Shown here: positions 18,276 through 25,579 of the stretch, piece by piece
How positions within the stretch are numbered: the stretch's first letter is position 1
Layout: the number at the start of each line of letters is the position of its first letter
Assembly: GCA_963844175.1 (NCBI GenBank)
Contig: CAWJNE010000021.1
Location: 744,001 to 808,000, forward strand
DNA: 64,000 nucleotides
Origin: JALZMG01 sp963844175
Lineage (GTDB): Bacteria; Actinomycetota; Acidimicrobiia; Acidimicrobiales; Ilumatobacteraceae
Reading direction: 5' to 3'
The notes under the pieces: generated by a model
Databases searched by the model: none
Told to the model about the DNA's origin: nothing
What the model saw: the letters and a program-made list of their open reading frames with translations, nothing else
Made by a program: the position numbers and the translations under genes

Positions 18276-20861
18276 TTGGATCCGGATCATGCGCGGGGTG
18301 ATCTCGGCGGCGAGAAGCACCGCAAGCCGTCGCCCGTTCCACCGCTACCGCAGTTCTATGTCGCTCGCCCGCGGCTGCTCGACATCCTGAACGCTGGTAC
18401 CGGCACGCCGCTGACCGCTGTAGTGGCGCCGCCGGGCGCAGGCAAGAGCGTTGTTCTCGCAGCGTGGGTGCGTGAGCGGTGTCCCGCTGCTGCGTGGGTC
18501 GGTTGCGAAGAGCTCGACAGCGACCCGGTCGTGTTCTGGGAACATGTGGGTACCGCGTTGCGCGAGGCGCAGGGCGATCGGTGGCTGGATGTCGTGGAAC
18601 TCCTCGGCGACCCCGACCCCGATCTCGTGATGGTGGTCGACACGGTGCTCCGCGGGCTGGCGGACGAGCCGGCCGTCCTCGTGCTCGACGACGTGCACGT
18701 CGCCCGCGACGCCGGACCGTTGATCTCGCAGATGGTGGAACGGCTGCCCCCCGGCTCGCGCGTGGTCACCGGCAGCAGGGGTGACCCGCCGTTCGCGCTC
18801 CATCGGCTGCGGGCCGACGGCCGCTGCCGCGAGGTTCGCGAGGCCGAGCTTCGGCTCAGGCCAGACGAAGTCGACAGCTTGGTCAACGCGCTGGGCGCGG
18901 ATCTCTCCCCCGAGGCGATGCGAGTACTCGCCGATCGCACCGACGGATGGGTGGCGGGCGTGCAGATGGCGTCGATCGCACTGAGGAGCGAGCCCGATCC
19001 CGACGCCTTCCTGGCGGAGTTCTCGGGCAGCGTCCGAATCGTGAGCGACTTCCTCGTCGAAGAGGTGCTGGCGCACCAGTCGGAGGTCGTGCAGCGATTC
19101 CTCTTGCGCACGTCCGTGCTCGACGAGCTGGAACCCGGCGCGTGTGCAGCGGTCACGGGCCACGACGACGCCGCAACCTTCCTCCGGCGACTTGAAACGT
19201 CGGCGTTGTTCGTCGTCCCGACCGGGAACGAGACGTACCGCTATCACCAGCTGTTTCGCGACATGTTGCGCTACCAACTGCGGGCCATCAGCCTCGACGG
19301 GGCGCTGGATGCGCATCGGCGTGCGGCCGAATGGTACGAGGGCCAGGGGATGTTCGCGCCCGCGCTGTCGCACCTCCTGGCGGCCGGGCAGGTCGATCGC
19401 GCCTACGAGCTCTTGCTGGCAAAGATCGCGCCCGTCTTCATGCGAGGTGGCCCGATCGCCGTCCGCGCGCTGGTCACGGCCGTGTCGGGCGGCGGCCCGA
19501 CGCTCGACGCCGACCGCATGGTGACGGTCGGATCCGCCCTCGTGATCGCGGGAGCGCTCACGTCCGGCGACGCCTGGCTCGAGCGGGCGCGACGTCAATC
19601 CGGTGAGCTGGACGACCAAGGCCGGCGGCGACTGACGGTCGCGCGAGGACACCTCGCCGCGGAGCGGGGCGACGCGCGGCTCGCACTCGAGCTGCTCGCC
19701 GGTGTCGACCCACGAGCGTCGGATGACAGCACCGTGGTCGTTGCGCCGTTCTTCGAGATCCATACGCGTGGCTGGCTTCACGACTTCATCGGAGCGCGCG
19801 AGGCAGCCGGGCGAACGCGCGCGTTGCCGTCGTTGGGTCCTGTCTACGACGAGGTCATGGTCGGCGGCGCTCTCTCGTGGGCGGTGTGCGTGGAGGGGTC
19901 GTTGCACGAAGCGGAGGCGCTTGCGGAGAAGGCACTCGCAAGCGGCGCGGAACTCGGCTTGCAGGATCATCCGGCCCTCATCGAGCCGCTGCGTACACGC
20001 GGTCGGCTGTGCTTTGAACACGGCGACTTGCGCGGTGCCGAAACGGCACTTGAACGCTCGGTGATGCTGGGCGAGATCTGTCGTCCTGCGCTCGCTCTAA
20101 TCAGCGCGGCCGCCCTCGCCCGTGTGTGGGTGTCGGCGGGGCGTCTCAACGATGCGACTGAAGCGGTGGCAGCAGCTCGCGCCTTCCTCCCACCCGACGT
20201 GGACAGTCCTCTGTTCGGGCTTCTGGACAGGTTGGATGCACGGATCGCTCTGCTCCAGGGCGATGTCGATCGAGTCACGGCCATCACGCACGCGATGCCG
20301 GCTTCCGTGAGTCGCGGTCGGCTCGAAGCCCGCCTGCAGCTCGCCAAGCGCGAGCCCGACGCGGCATTGACGGTGCTCGAACGATGCGTCCCTGAGACAC
20401 CACGCGAGCAGGTCGACGTGTTGATGTTGCGTGCTCGATGCGCGATCGAACTGGTTCCGTCGACGGCGGACGCGTCGCTCACCGCTGCGGTCGACTCGGC
20501 TCGTCGCCACGGCTTCACCTTCGCGATCGCCGAGGAGCTGTTCCCATTCGCTCCGCGGCTGGGAGCGCTCTTGCGTTCGGCGCCGCTGGATGACTTTGCA
20601 ACTGGGGTGCTCGAGCTGCTGCAGCGTGTTGTCCCGCTCGCCGAGTCCGCGGCAAAGGTGACGCTCGTCGACCCGCTGACCAGCCGCGAGCTGGTCGTGC
20701 TTCGTTATCTCGAGTCGCGACTCAGGACGTCGGAGATCGCGAAGGAGTTGTACGTGTCGGTGAACACCGTGCGGACACACACGAAGGCGATCTACCGCAA
20801 GCTCGGTGTGGGCTCGCGTCAGGACGCGGTCGCCGAAGCGCACCGCCTGGGGATCCGCTGA
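18276..20861 (+). CDS. LuxR-family MalT-like (LAL/STAND) transcriptional regulator
   Basis: 861 residues. The N-terminal NTPase has Walker A APPGAGKSVVLAAW and Walker B AVLVLDDVH; the STAND signature continues with FLVEEVLAHQ and YRYHQLFRDMLRYQLR. A long helical, TPR-like middle (about 350-780) follows, and the C-terminal LuxR HTH is LTSRELVVLRYLESRL then SEIAKELYVSVNTVRTHTKA. Such proteins bind ATP and a small inducer and activate nearby operons. The start is a TTG at 18276; no ATG or GTG gives a better beginning. It converges on the sulfatase gene 42 bases away and follows a small protein gene. The inducer is unknown; regulation of the sulfatase is an inference from proximity. Confidence 0.88.
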   Translation: MDPDHARGDLGGEKHRKPSPVPPLPQFYVARPRLLDILNAGTGTPLTAVVAPPGAGKSVVLAAWVRERCPAAAWVGCEELDSDPVVFWEHVGTALREAQGDRWLDVVELLGDPDPDLVMVVDTVLRGLADEPAVLVLDDVHVARDAGPLISQMVERLPPGSRVVTGSRGDPPFALHRLRADGRCREVREAELRLRPDEVDSLVNALGADLSPEAMRVLADRTDGWVAGVQMASIALRSEPDPDAFLAEFSGSVRIVSDFLVEEVLAHQSEVVQRFLLRTSVLDELEPGACAAVTGHDDAATFLRRLETSALFVVPTGNETYRYHQLFRDMLRYQLRAISLDGALDAHRRAAEWYEGQGMFAPALSHLLAAGQVDRAYELLLAKIAPVFMRGGPIAVRALVTAVSGGGPTLDADRMVTVGSALVIAGALTSGDAWLERARRQSGELDDQGRRRLTVARGHLAAERGDARLALELLAGVDPRASDDSTVVVAPFFEIHTRGWLHDFIGAREAAGRTRALPSLGPVYDEVMVGGALSWAVCVEGSLHEAEALAEKALASGAELGLQDHPALIEPLRTRGRLCFEHGDLRGAETALERSVMLGEICRPALALISAAALARVWVSAGRLNDATEAVAAARAFLPPDVDSPLFGLLDRLDARIALLQGDVDRVTAITHAMPASVSRGRLEARLQLAKREPDAALTVLERCVPETPREQVDVLMLRARCAIELVPSTADASLTAAVDSARRHGFTFAIAEELFPFAPRLGALLRSAPLDDFATGVLELLQRVVPLAESAAKVTLVDPLTSRELVVLRYLESRLRTSEIAKELYVSVNTVRTHTKAIYRKLGVGSRQDAVAEAHRLGIR

Positions 20862-20903
20862 CACGGACCGGGGCCGGCGAATTGTGTGGCCCGCGAGCCG
20901 CGC

Positions 20904-23276
20904 CTACTGGCGTGCCATCGCGATCTGCCAGCGTTCCTCTGGGGTGACCAGATGGTCGAAGTCTTCCGCGCTCTCGTCGATGTCGATCTGGACCCAGTGC
21001 ACCGTGCCCGTGAACTCGTTGTCGCCGGGCCGGTACTCGTCACTGACGCCGGTGCCGTTGTCGCGGCCGACATCGGTCGTCTCGTCACCGGAGAAGACCA
21101 TCGGGACGCTTGCGGGGAGGCGACCGTCCCCGACCTTGTCGCCGTCGACGTAGAGGGTGACGGTAGCGCCCTTGGCGAGACCACCGCCGTCGTAGGCGAA
21201 CTCCGCGCGCACCTGGTGGTCGCCAGGAGGCAGAGGCTGGTCGCCGACGATGGTGAAGCGCTCGAGCCCGAGCAGGTTGTAGCAGTACTTCGGGATCCCA
21301 TCCTTGGCGTACATGCACCAGCCTGCGAACGCGCCGCCCTGGGCAATGATCACGCCCTCGGCACCGGCCTCGGGCACGGTGACGTTCGCGGTGACGGCGT
21401 GTGACTTGTTCTTGGTCGTCAGCACGGAGTTCTCGCTGAGACGTCCCATTCCACCGAAGAGCAGCTGGGTCTTACCTTTGATCAGGACGGGCCGACCCGC
21501 GAGGTCGGCGTTGAATCGTTCGACGCGGCGGTCGTCGAGGGGAAGGACGCTGTACTTGGTCGCCTCGATGAGGAACAGACGCTGGAGCTCGGCGAGCTTG
21601 GCCGGGTTGTCGGCGGCGACATCGTGGGATTGCGTCCAGTCGTCGGGGCCGTAGAGCTCCCAGGCGTCGTTCTCGATCGCGGGCGGTGGTTCGGGCACCC
21701 ACGGTGTGCTGTGACGCGTCACTGCTGCCCATCCCTGGTGGTAGACGCCGCGGTTGACGAACATCTCGAAGTACTGCAGGTCGTGGCGCTCCAGAGCCTC
21801 GGCATCGTCGAAGGAGTACATCATGCTCGTGCCGTGGTGAGGCATCTGCTGGACGCCATGCACGAAGGATGGCGCGGGGAGTCCCGCGGCTTCGAGAACG
21901 GTCGGGGCGATGTCGATGACATGACAGAACTGCGACCTCAACTCGCCGCGGGCGGTGAAGCCGTTCGGCCAGTGCACGATCGTTCCGTTCCGGGTGCCGC
22001 CCCAGTGCGAGGCGACCTGCTTTGTCCACTGGTAGGGCGTGTCCATTGCGTGCGCCCAACCGACGGCGAAGTGGTTGTAGGCCTCGGGCCCTCCGAACTG
22101 GTCGATCTTCGAGGACATGAACTCGGCGGTCTCGAGGAACGCCGCGCCGTTGAACGCGAACGTCTCGTTGAACGTGCCGTTGATGCCGCCTTCTGCCGAC
22201 GCGCCGTTGTCGCCGATGATGTAGTAGACGAGGGTGTCCTCGAGAACGCCCAGACCGTCGATCGCGTCGATGAGCCGCCCGATGTGATGGTCGGTATGCG
22301 CGAGGAACGCCGCGTACACCTCCATCTGACGTGCGAGGACGGGCTTGAGCTCATCGGCCATGTCGTCCCACGCCGGGATCTCTGCGGGTCGCGCGGTGAG
22401 CTCCGCGTCGGCAGGGATCACCCCGAGCGCCTTCTGGCGGGCGAAGATCTCCTCCCGGAGCGCGTCCCAGCCCGCATCGAAGCGACCGCGGTAGCGCTCG
22501 ATCCAGTCCTTGGGCACGTGGTGAGGGGCGTGCGTCGCGCCGGGCGCGAAGTACGCGAAGAACGGCCGGTCGGGCATCAACGACTTCTGCTGACGCATCC
22601 ATGAGATGGCCTTGTCGGTCATGTCCTCGGTGAAGTGGTAACCCTCCTCCGGAGTCTTGGGAGGCTCGAGCGGAGTCGTGCCCTCATAGATCGCCGGGTA
22701 GTACTGGTTCGTCTCGCCGCTGATGAAGCCGTAGAAGTACTCGAAACCACCGCCACCGGTGGGCCATGCGTCGAACGGGCCCATCGGGCTCGACTGGTGC
22801 ACCGGCACCTCGTGGCACTTGCCGTACTGCGAGGTGGAGTACCCGTTCAGCTTGAGGATGTCCGCGAGGGGCGCGGCCGTGTTGGGGCGGATCCCGGTGT
22901 AACCCGGCGCCGATGTCGCGAGCTCGGTGATGCAACCCATCCCGACCGCATGGTGATTTCGGCCGGTGAGCAACGCCTGGCGCGTCGGCGCGCACAGCGC
23001 CGTCGTGTGGAATCGGGTGTACTTCAGCCCTCCCGCGGCGAGCCGTTCCGCGACCGGAGTGTCGCACGGCCCGCCGAATGCGCTCGAGGCAGCAAAGCCG
23101 ACGTCATCGAGGAGCACGACGAGCACATTCGGCGCGCCCGCGGGCGGCCGCAGCTCCTCGGTCGGCGCGAAGCTCGTCGCCGGATCCTTCGCGTCGTACG
23201 TGACCAGACCCGGATATGGCTGATGCGCATCAGGGATGGGTAGGTTCTGCCGGCCGATCGTTGTTTCGCGTGCCAT
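20904..23276 (-). CDS. arylsulfatase-type sulfatase
   Basis: 790 residues, ATG with AAAGGAG eight bases upstream. The metal-binding DD is in NVLVVLLDDVGF (57-58) and the formylglycine motif is TTALCAPTRQALLTGR with Cys95 (C-x-P-x-R). Further sulfatase residues are in HHAVGMG, FFAYFAPGATHAPHH and YIIGDNGASAEGG. The length and C-terminal beta-rich region resemble the long arylsulfatases of actinobacteria and proteobacteria. No signal peptide is seen, so it is probably cytoplasmic. It removes sulfate from an organic ester. Activity needs a formylglycine-generating enzyme, which is not in this window. Confidence 0.92.
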   Translation of the reverse strand: MARETTIGRQNLPIPDAHQPYPGLVTYDAKDPATSFAPTEELRPPAGAPNVLVVLLDDVGFAASSAFGGPCDTPVAERLAAGGLKYTRFHTTALCAPTRQALLTGRNHHAVGMGCITELATSAPGYTGIRPNTAAPLADILKLNGYSTSQYGKCHEVPVHQSSPMGPFDAWPTGGGGFEYFYGFISGETNQYYPAIYEGTTPLEPPKTPEEGYHFTEDMTDKAISWMRQQKSLMPDRPFFAYFAPGATHAPHHVPKDWIERYRGRFDAGWDALREEIFARQKALGVIPADAELTARPAEIPAWDDMADELKPVLARQMEVYAAFLAHTDHHIGRLIDAIDGLGVLEDTLVYYIIGDNGASAEGGINGTFNETFAFNGAAFLETAEFMSSKIDQFGGPEAYNHFAVGWAHAMDTPYQWTKQVASHWGGTRNGTIVHWPNGFTARGELRSQFCHVIDIAPTVLEAAGLPAPSFVHGVQQMPHHGTSMMYSFDDAEALERHDLQYFEMFVNRGVYHQGWAAVTRHSTPWVPEPPPAIENDAWELYGPDDWTQSHDVAADNPAKLAELQRLFLIEATKYSVLPLDDRRVERFNADLAGRPVLIKGKTQLLFGGMGRLSENSVLTTKNKSHAVTANVTVPEAGAEGVIIAQGGAFAGWCMYAKDGIPKYCYNLLGLERFTIVGDQPLPPGDHQVRAEFAYDGGGLAKGATVTLYVDGDKVGDGRLPASVPMVFSGDETTDVGRDNGTGVSDEYRPGDNEFTGTVHWVQIDIDESAEDFDHLVTPEERWQIAMARQ

Positions 23277-23634
23277 CTGCGCTTCTCCTTTGGAGGTCGC
23301 GCCGGCGTGCGCGACACGTGGGTGGCCGTGGCGGCTCCTCGCGAGCCGAGCCATGGTCTTCTGAGCGGCGAGCTCACCTCGGTGGGAACGCCCTTGTCCT
23401 TCGGCTCCGCGAGCTGCACGAGCCTGGACTCGTCCAGCATCACTGGAACCGCGTGACTGCGCATCACCACAGGGTGGGTGACCCTGCATCCGCGGATGGG
23501 GCCGGAACATGTTCGGCTCACCCATCCGGAGGTGAGGACACGGCAGGACGGCGGGCGCACGATGATCGAACCGCATCAGTGGTCGGCGAGCAGTACGTGT
23601 CGCTGCTCGCCGACGAACCCAGGAACGAGATGTC
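23277..23634. promoter_or_regulatory. divergent promoter region with two small palindromes
   Basis: This 358-base region separates the sulfatase and the DUF6325 gene. It holds a perfect 12-base palindrome, CATCCGCGGATG at 23487-23498, and a 10-base one, GAACATGTTC at 23505-23514, only six bases apart, plus CTCACC/GGTGAG nearby. They may be operators of either gene. No coding sequence is recognised. Confidence 0.4.
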
Positions 23635-24093
23635 ATGAGCGATGTGTGCATTGATCAACTCGGGCCGGTCGACTACCTCGTGGTCGAGTTTCCGGCGAAC
23701 GCGAGCAACTTCACGGGGGAGATGTTGAAGGAGCTCACGGCGCTCGTCGACGGCGGGACCATTCGCGTCATCGACATGCTGATCCTGAAGAAGGACGCCG
23801 ACGGCGGGATCGATGTCGTCGAGCTCGAAGACCTCGACGAGCTCGGCGAACTGCAGACCGTCGAGGCCGAGCTCGCCGAGATGTTGGCTGAGGACGACGT
23901 CGTCAACCTCGCTGCGGCGATGGATCCGGGAAGCACGGCAGGCGTGCTGATCTGGGAGAACCTGTGGGCGGCGCCGTTCGCCTCGGCAGCACGCCGATCG
24001 GGCGGCCAACTGATCGCCAACGGACGGATCCCGATCCAGGGAATCATTGCCGCCATCGAGGCGGACGAAGCGATGAGCAGCGAAGGAGCATGA
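23635..24093 (+). CDS. DUF6325-like small acidic protein
   Basis: 152 residues: an N-terminal GPVDYLVVEFP, a DGGTIRVIDMLILKKDADG segment and a C-terminal SAARRSGGQLIANGRIP. This pattern matches the DUF6325/DUF1269-like proteins common in actinobacteria, which are predicted soluble and linked to stress conditions, without an established activity. It begins a short same-strand run with the 17-residue-repeat protein (1-base gap) and the DUF1622 membrane protein. The acidic middle (VVELEDLDELGELQTVEAEL) is typical. Function unknown. Confidence 0.75.
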   Translation: MSDVCIDQLGPVDYLVVEFPANASNFTGEMLKELTALVDGGTIRVIDMLILKKDADGGIDVVELEDLDELGELQTVEAELAEMLAEDDVVNLAAAMDPGSTAGVLIWENLWAAPFASAARRSGGQLIANGRIPIQGIIAAIEADEAMSSEGA

Positions 24094-24094
24094 C

Positions 24095-24307
24095 ATGCCC
24101 ATGAGAGCAGCCCGAGCCGGGCGAGCAGGCGTCATCGGAGCACCGGTAGCGAGGACCGCTGTGGTCGCCGCAGCGGTGACGCCCGGACCTGCCCCTGTCG
24201 CCAAGGCCGCGGTTGTGGCGGGCGCGGTTTCCCCTGGACCTTCACCGGTAGCCAGGACCGCTGTCGTCGCGGCTGCGGTCACCCCTGGACGTCGGCGCCG
24301 GTTCTAG
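24095..24307 (+). CDS. 70-residue protein of three tandem 17-residue repeats
   Basis: ATG 24095 follows AAGGAG at good spacing and lies one base after the DUF6325 stop. The protein is a basic N-terminus (MPMRAARAGRAGVIGA), then three units beginning PVARTAVVAAAVTPGP, PVAKAAVVAGAVSPGP and PVARTAVVAAAVTPG, ending in Arg-Arg-Arg-Arg-Phe. The Ala/Val units could form short membrane-associated or beta-turn repeats; no full membrane segment is clear. I do not recognise the family. The strong ribosome site and tight spacing argue that it is translated. Confidence 0.6.
   Translation: MPMRAARAGRAGVIGAPVARTAVVAAAVTPGPAPVAKAAVVAGAVSPGPSPVARTAVVAAAVTPGRRRRF
24143..24295 (+). repeat. three tandem 51-bp imperfect repeats
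   Basis: Units 24143-24193, 24194-24244 and 24245-24295 encode the 17-residue repeats. Units 1 and 3 are most alike; unit 2 has diverged at both DNA and protein level, which suggests an old duplication kept in frame rather than a recent slip. Confidence 0.75.
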
Positions 24308-24355
24308 GCCCTCGGCGCCGTCACGGACTCGGACCGGTCAGCGGACTGAACGACC

Positions 24356-24712
24356 ATGCATTTCGAGGAGTGGATGGAGAACGTCGTCAAGGCGTTCGAG
24401 ATCGCCGGCGTCGTGATGCTCGCCGTCGGATCGATTGTCACACTCGTGCGAGCCGCGACGGTCTTGGCGCGAGGAGAACATCACGCGGCGTACCAAACGG
24501 CACGACAAGGAATCGGCCGCTCGGTCCTCCTCGGCTTGGAAGTCCTGATCATCGCCGACATCGTGCAGACGGTCACGATCGATCCGACCTTCGAGAGTGC
24601 CCTCATCCTCGGGCTCATCGTATTGGTTCGCACATTCTTGAGCTTCTCGTTGGAGATCGAGCTCGAAGGAACGCTTCCATGGCGTCGACGACAGCAGTCC
24701 GAGAAGGTTTGA
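24356..24712 (+). CDS. DUF1622 membrane protein
   Basis: 118 residues with three hydrophobic segments: AFEIAGVVMLAVGSIVTLV, VLLGLEVLIIADIVQTV and LILGLIVLVRTFLSF. The conserved core GIGRSVLLGLEVLIIADIV and LVRTFLSFSLEIELEG match DUF1622, small inner-membrane proteins of unknown role. It follows the DUF6325 and repeat genes on the same strand after a 48-base gap and could belong to their operon. Confidence 0.82.
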   Translation: MHFEEWMENVVKAFEIAGVVMLAVGSIVTLVRAATVLARGEHHAAYQTARQGIGRSVLLGLEVLIIADIVQTVTIDPTFESALILGLIVLVRTFLSFSLEIELEGTLPWRRRQQSEKV

Positions 24713-24819
24713 GCTGGCCCACGAGCCTGCGAGCAACAGGTGCGCGCCAGGTCTGCCACCCACCGTCCGCCCGCCCTTGAACGCCCGGTCGAGCTCACGA
24801 CGAGAGCCCGCGACGACCC

Positions 24820-25497
24820 ATGACGCATCCCACCTCGATCACCAGGCAGGCGATCAGGACGCCGCGGGCGGCGGCCGTCGCCGGAATCGCCTTCTCGGGG
24901 CTGCTCTTAGCAGCGATGGTGCTCATCCGCGTCGCACTACCGAGCGATCCGAACGACGCTGAGGACTGGCACGCCGATGGCTCCAAGCAAGCCGCTGTGC
25001 TCCTAGCCCTCAACCTGCTGCCATTCGCCGGCATCGCGTTTCTCTGGTTCATCGGGGTGGTACGGGACCGGATCGGCGAAGGCGAGGACCGGTTCTTCGC
25101 GACGGTGTTCCTGGGCAGCGGGCTGCTCTTCGTCGCCATGCTCTTCGCCACCGGGGCAGTGGTCGCAGGCCTCGTGCTGTCCGGGGAGGACCTTCCGACC
25201 CCCGGCGTGTGGTCGTTCGGCCGCCGCGTGTCCTACACGCTGCTCACCGTCTACGCGATGCGGATGGCAGCGGTCTTCGCCATCTCCACCACCACGATTG
25301 CCACCCGCCTCCGACTCGCTCCACGCTGGCTGACCATCCTCGGCCTGGCCAGCGGTGTCATCCTGCTGCTCTCAGCCGGCGTCATCCCCTGGATCGAGGT
25401 CGTCTTCCCCGTTTGGGTGTTCGTGTTCAGCGTGCACATCCTGGTCGCCTCGTTCCGGAATGGCGAGCCAACCACCGGCAACGAGCCGGCCGCCTGA
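24820..25497 (+). CDS. multi-span membrane protein, unrecognised
   Basis: 225 residues with about five hydrophobic segments (AAVAGIAFSGLLLAAMVLI, AAVLLALNLLPFAGIAFLWF, FLGSGLLFVAMLFATGAVVA, ILGLASGVILLLSAGVI, VVFPVWVFVFSVHILV). The short acidic loop SDPNDAEDWHAD lies after the first. No catalytic motif is visible. The nearest look-alikes are uncharacterised actinobacterial membrane proteins. It lies convergent with the FtsX-type permease. Confidence 0.65.
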   Translation: MTHPTSITRQAIRTPRAAAVAGIAFSGLLLAAMVLIRVALPSDPNDAEDWHADGSKQAAVLLALNLLPFAGIAFLWFIGVVRDRIGEGEDRFFATVFLGSGLLFVAMLFATGAVVAGLVLSGEDLPTPGVWSFGRRVSYTLLTVYAMRMAAVFAISTTTIATRLRLAPRWLTILGLASGVILLLSAGVIPWIEVVFPVWVFVFSVHILVASFRNGEPTTGNEPAA

Positions 25498-25579
25498 TTC
25501 GGCGGGACAACGTGCCGGCAACGGCCTGCATTCCGGCGGGGGCGTCGCCATCCAGGCCGATTGTGACCGCGGCGGGGGC

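Noticed and set aside
23505..23514. LexA/SOS box
   Set aside because: Actinobacterial SOS boxes need four bases between GAAC and GTTC; here there are two.
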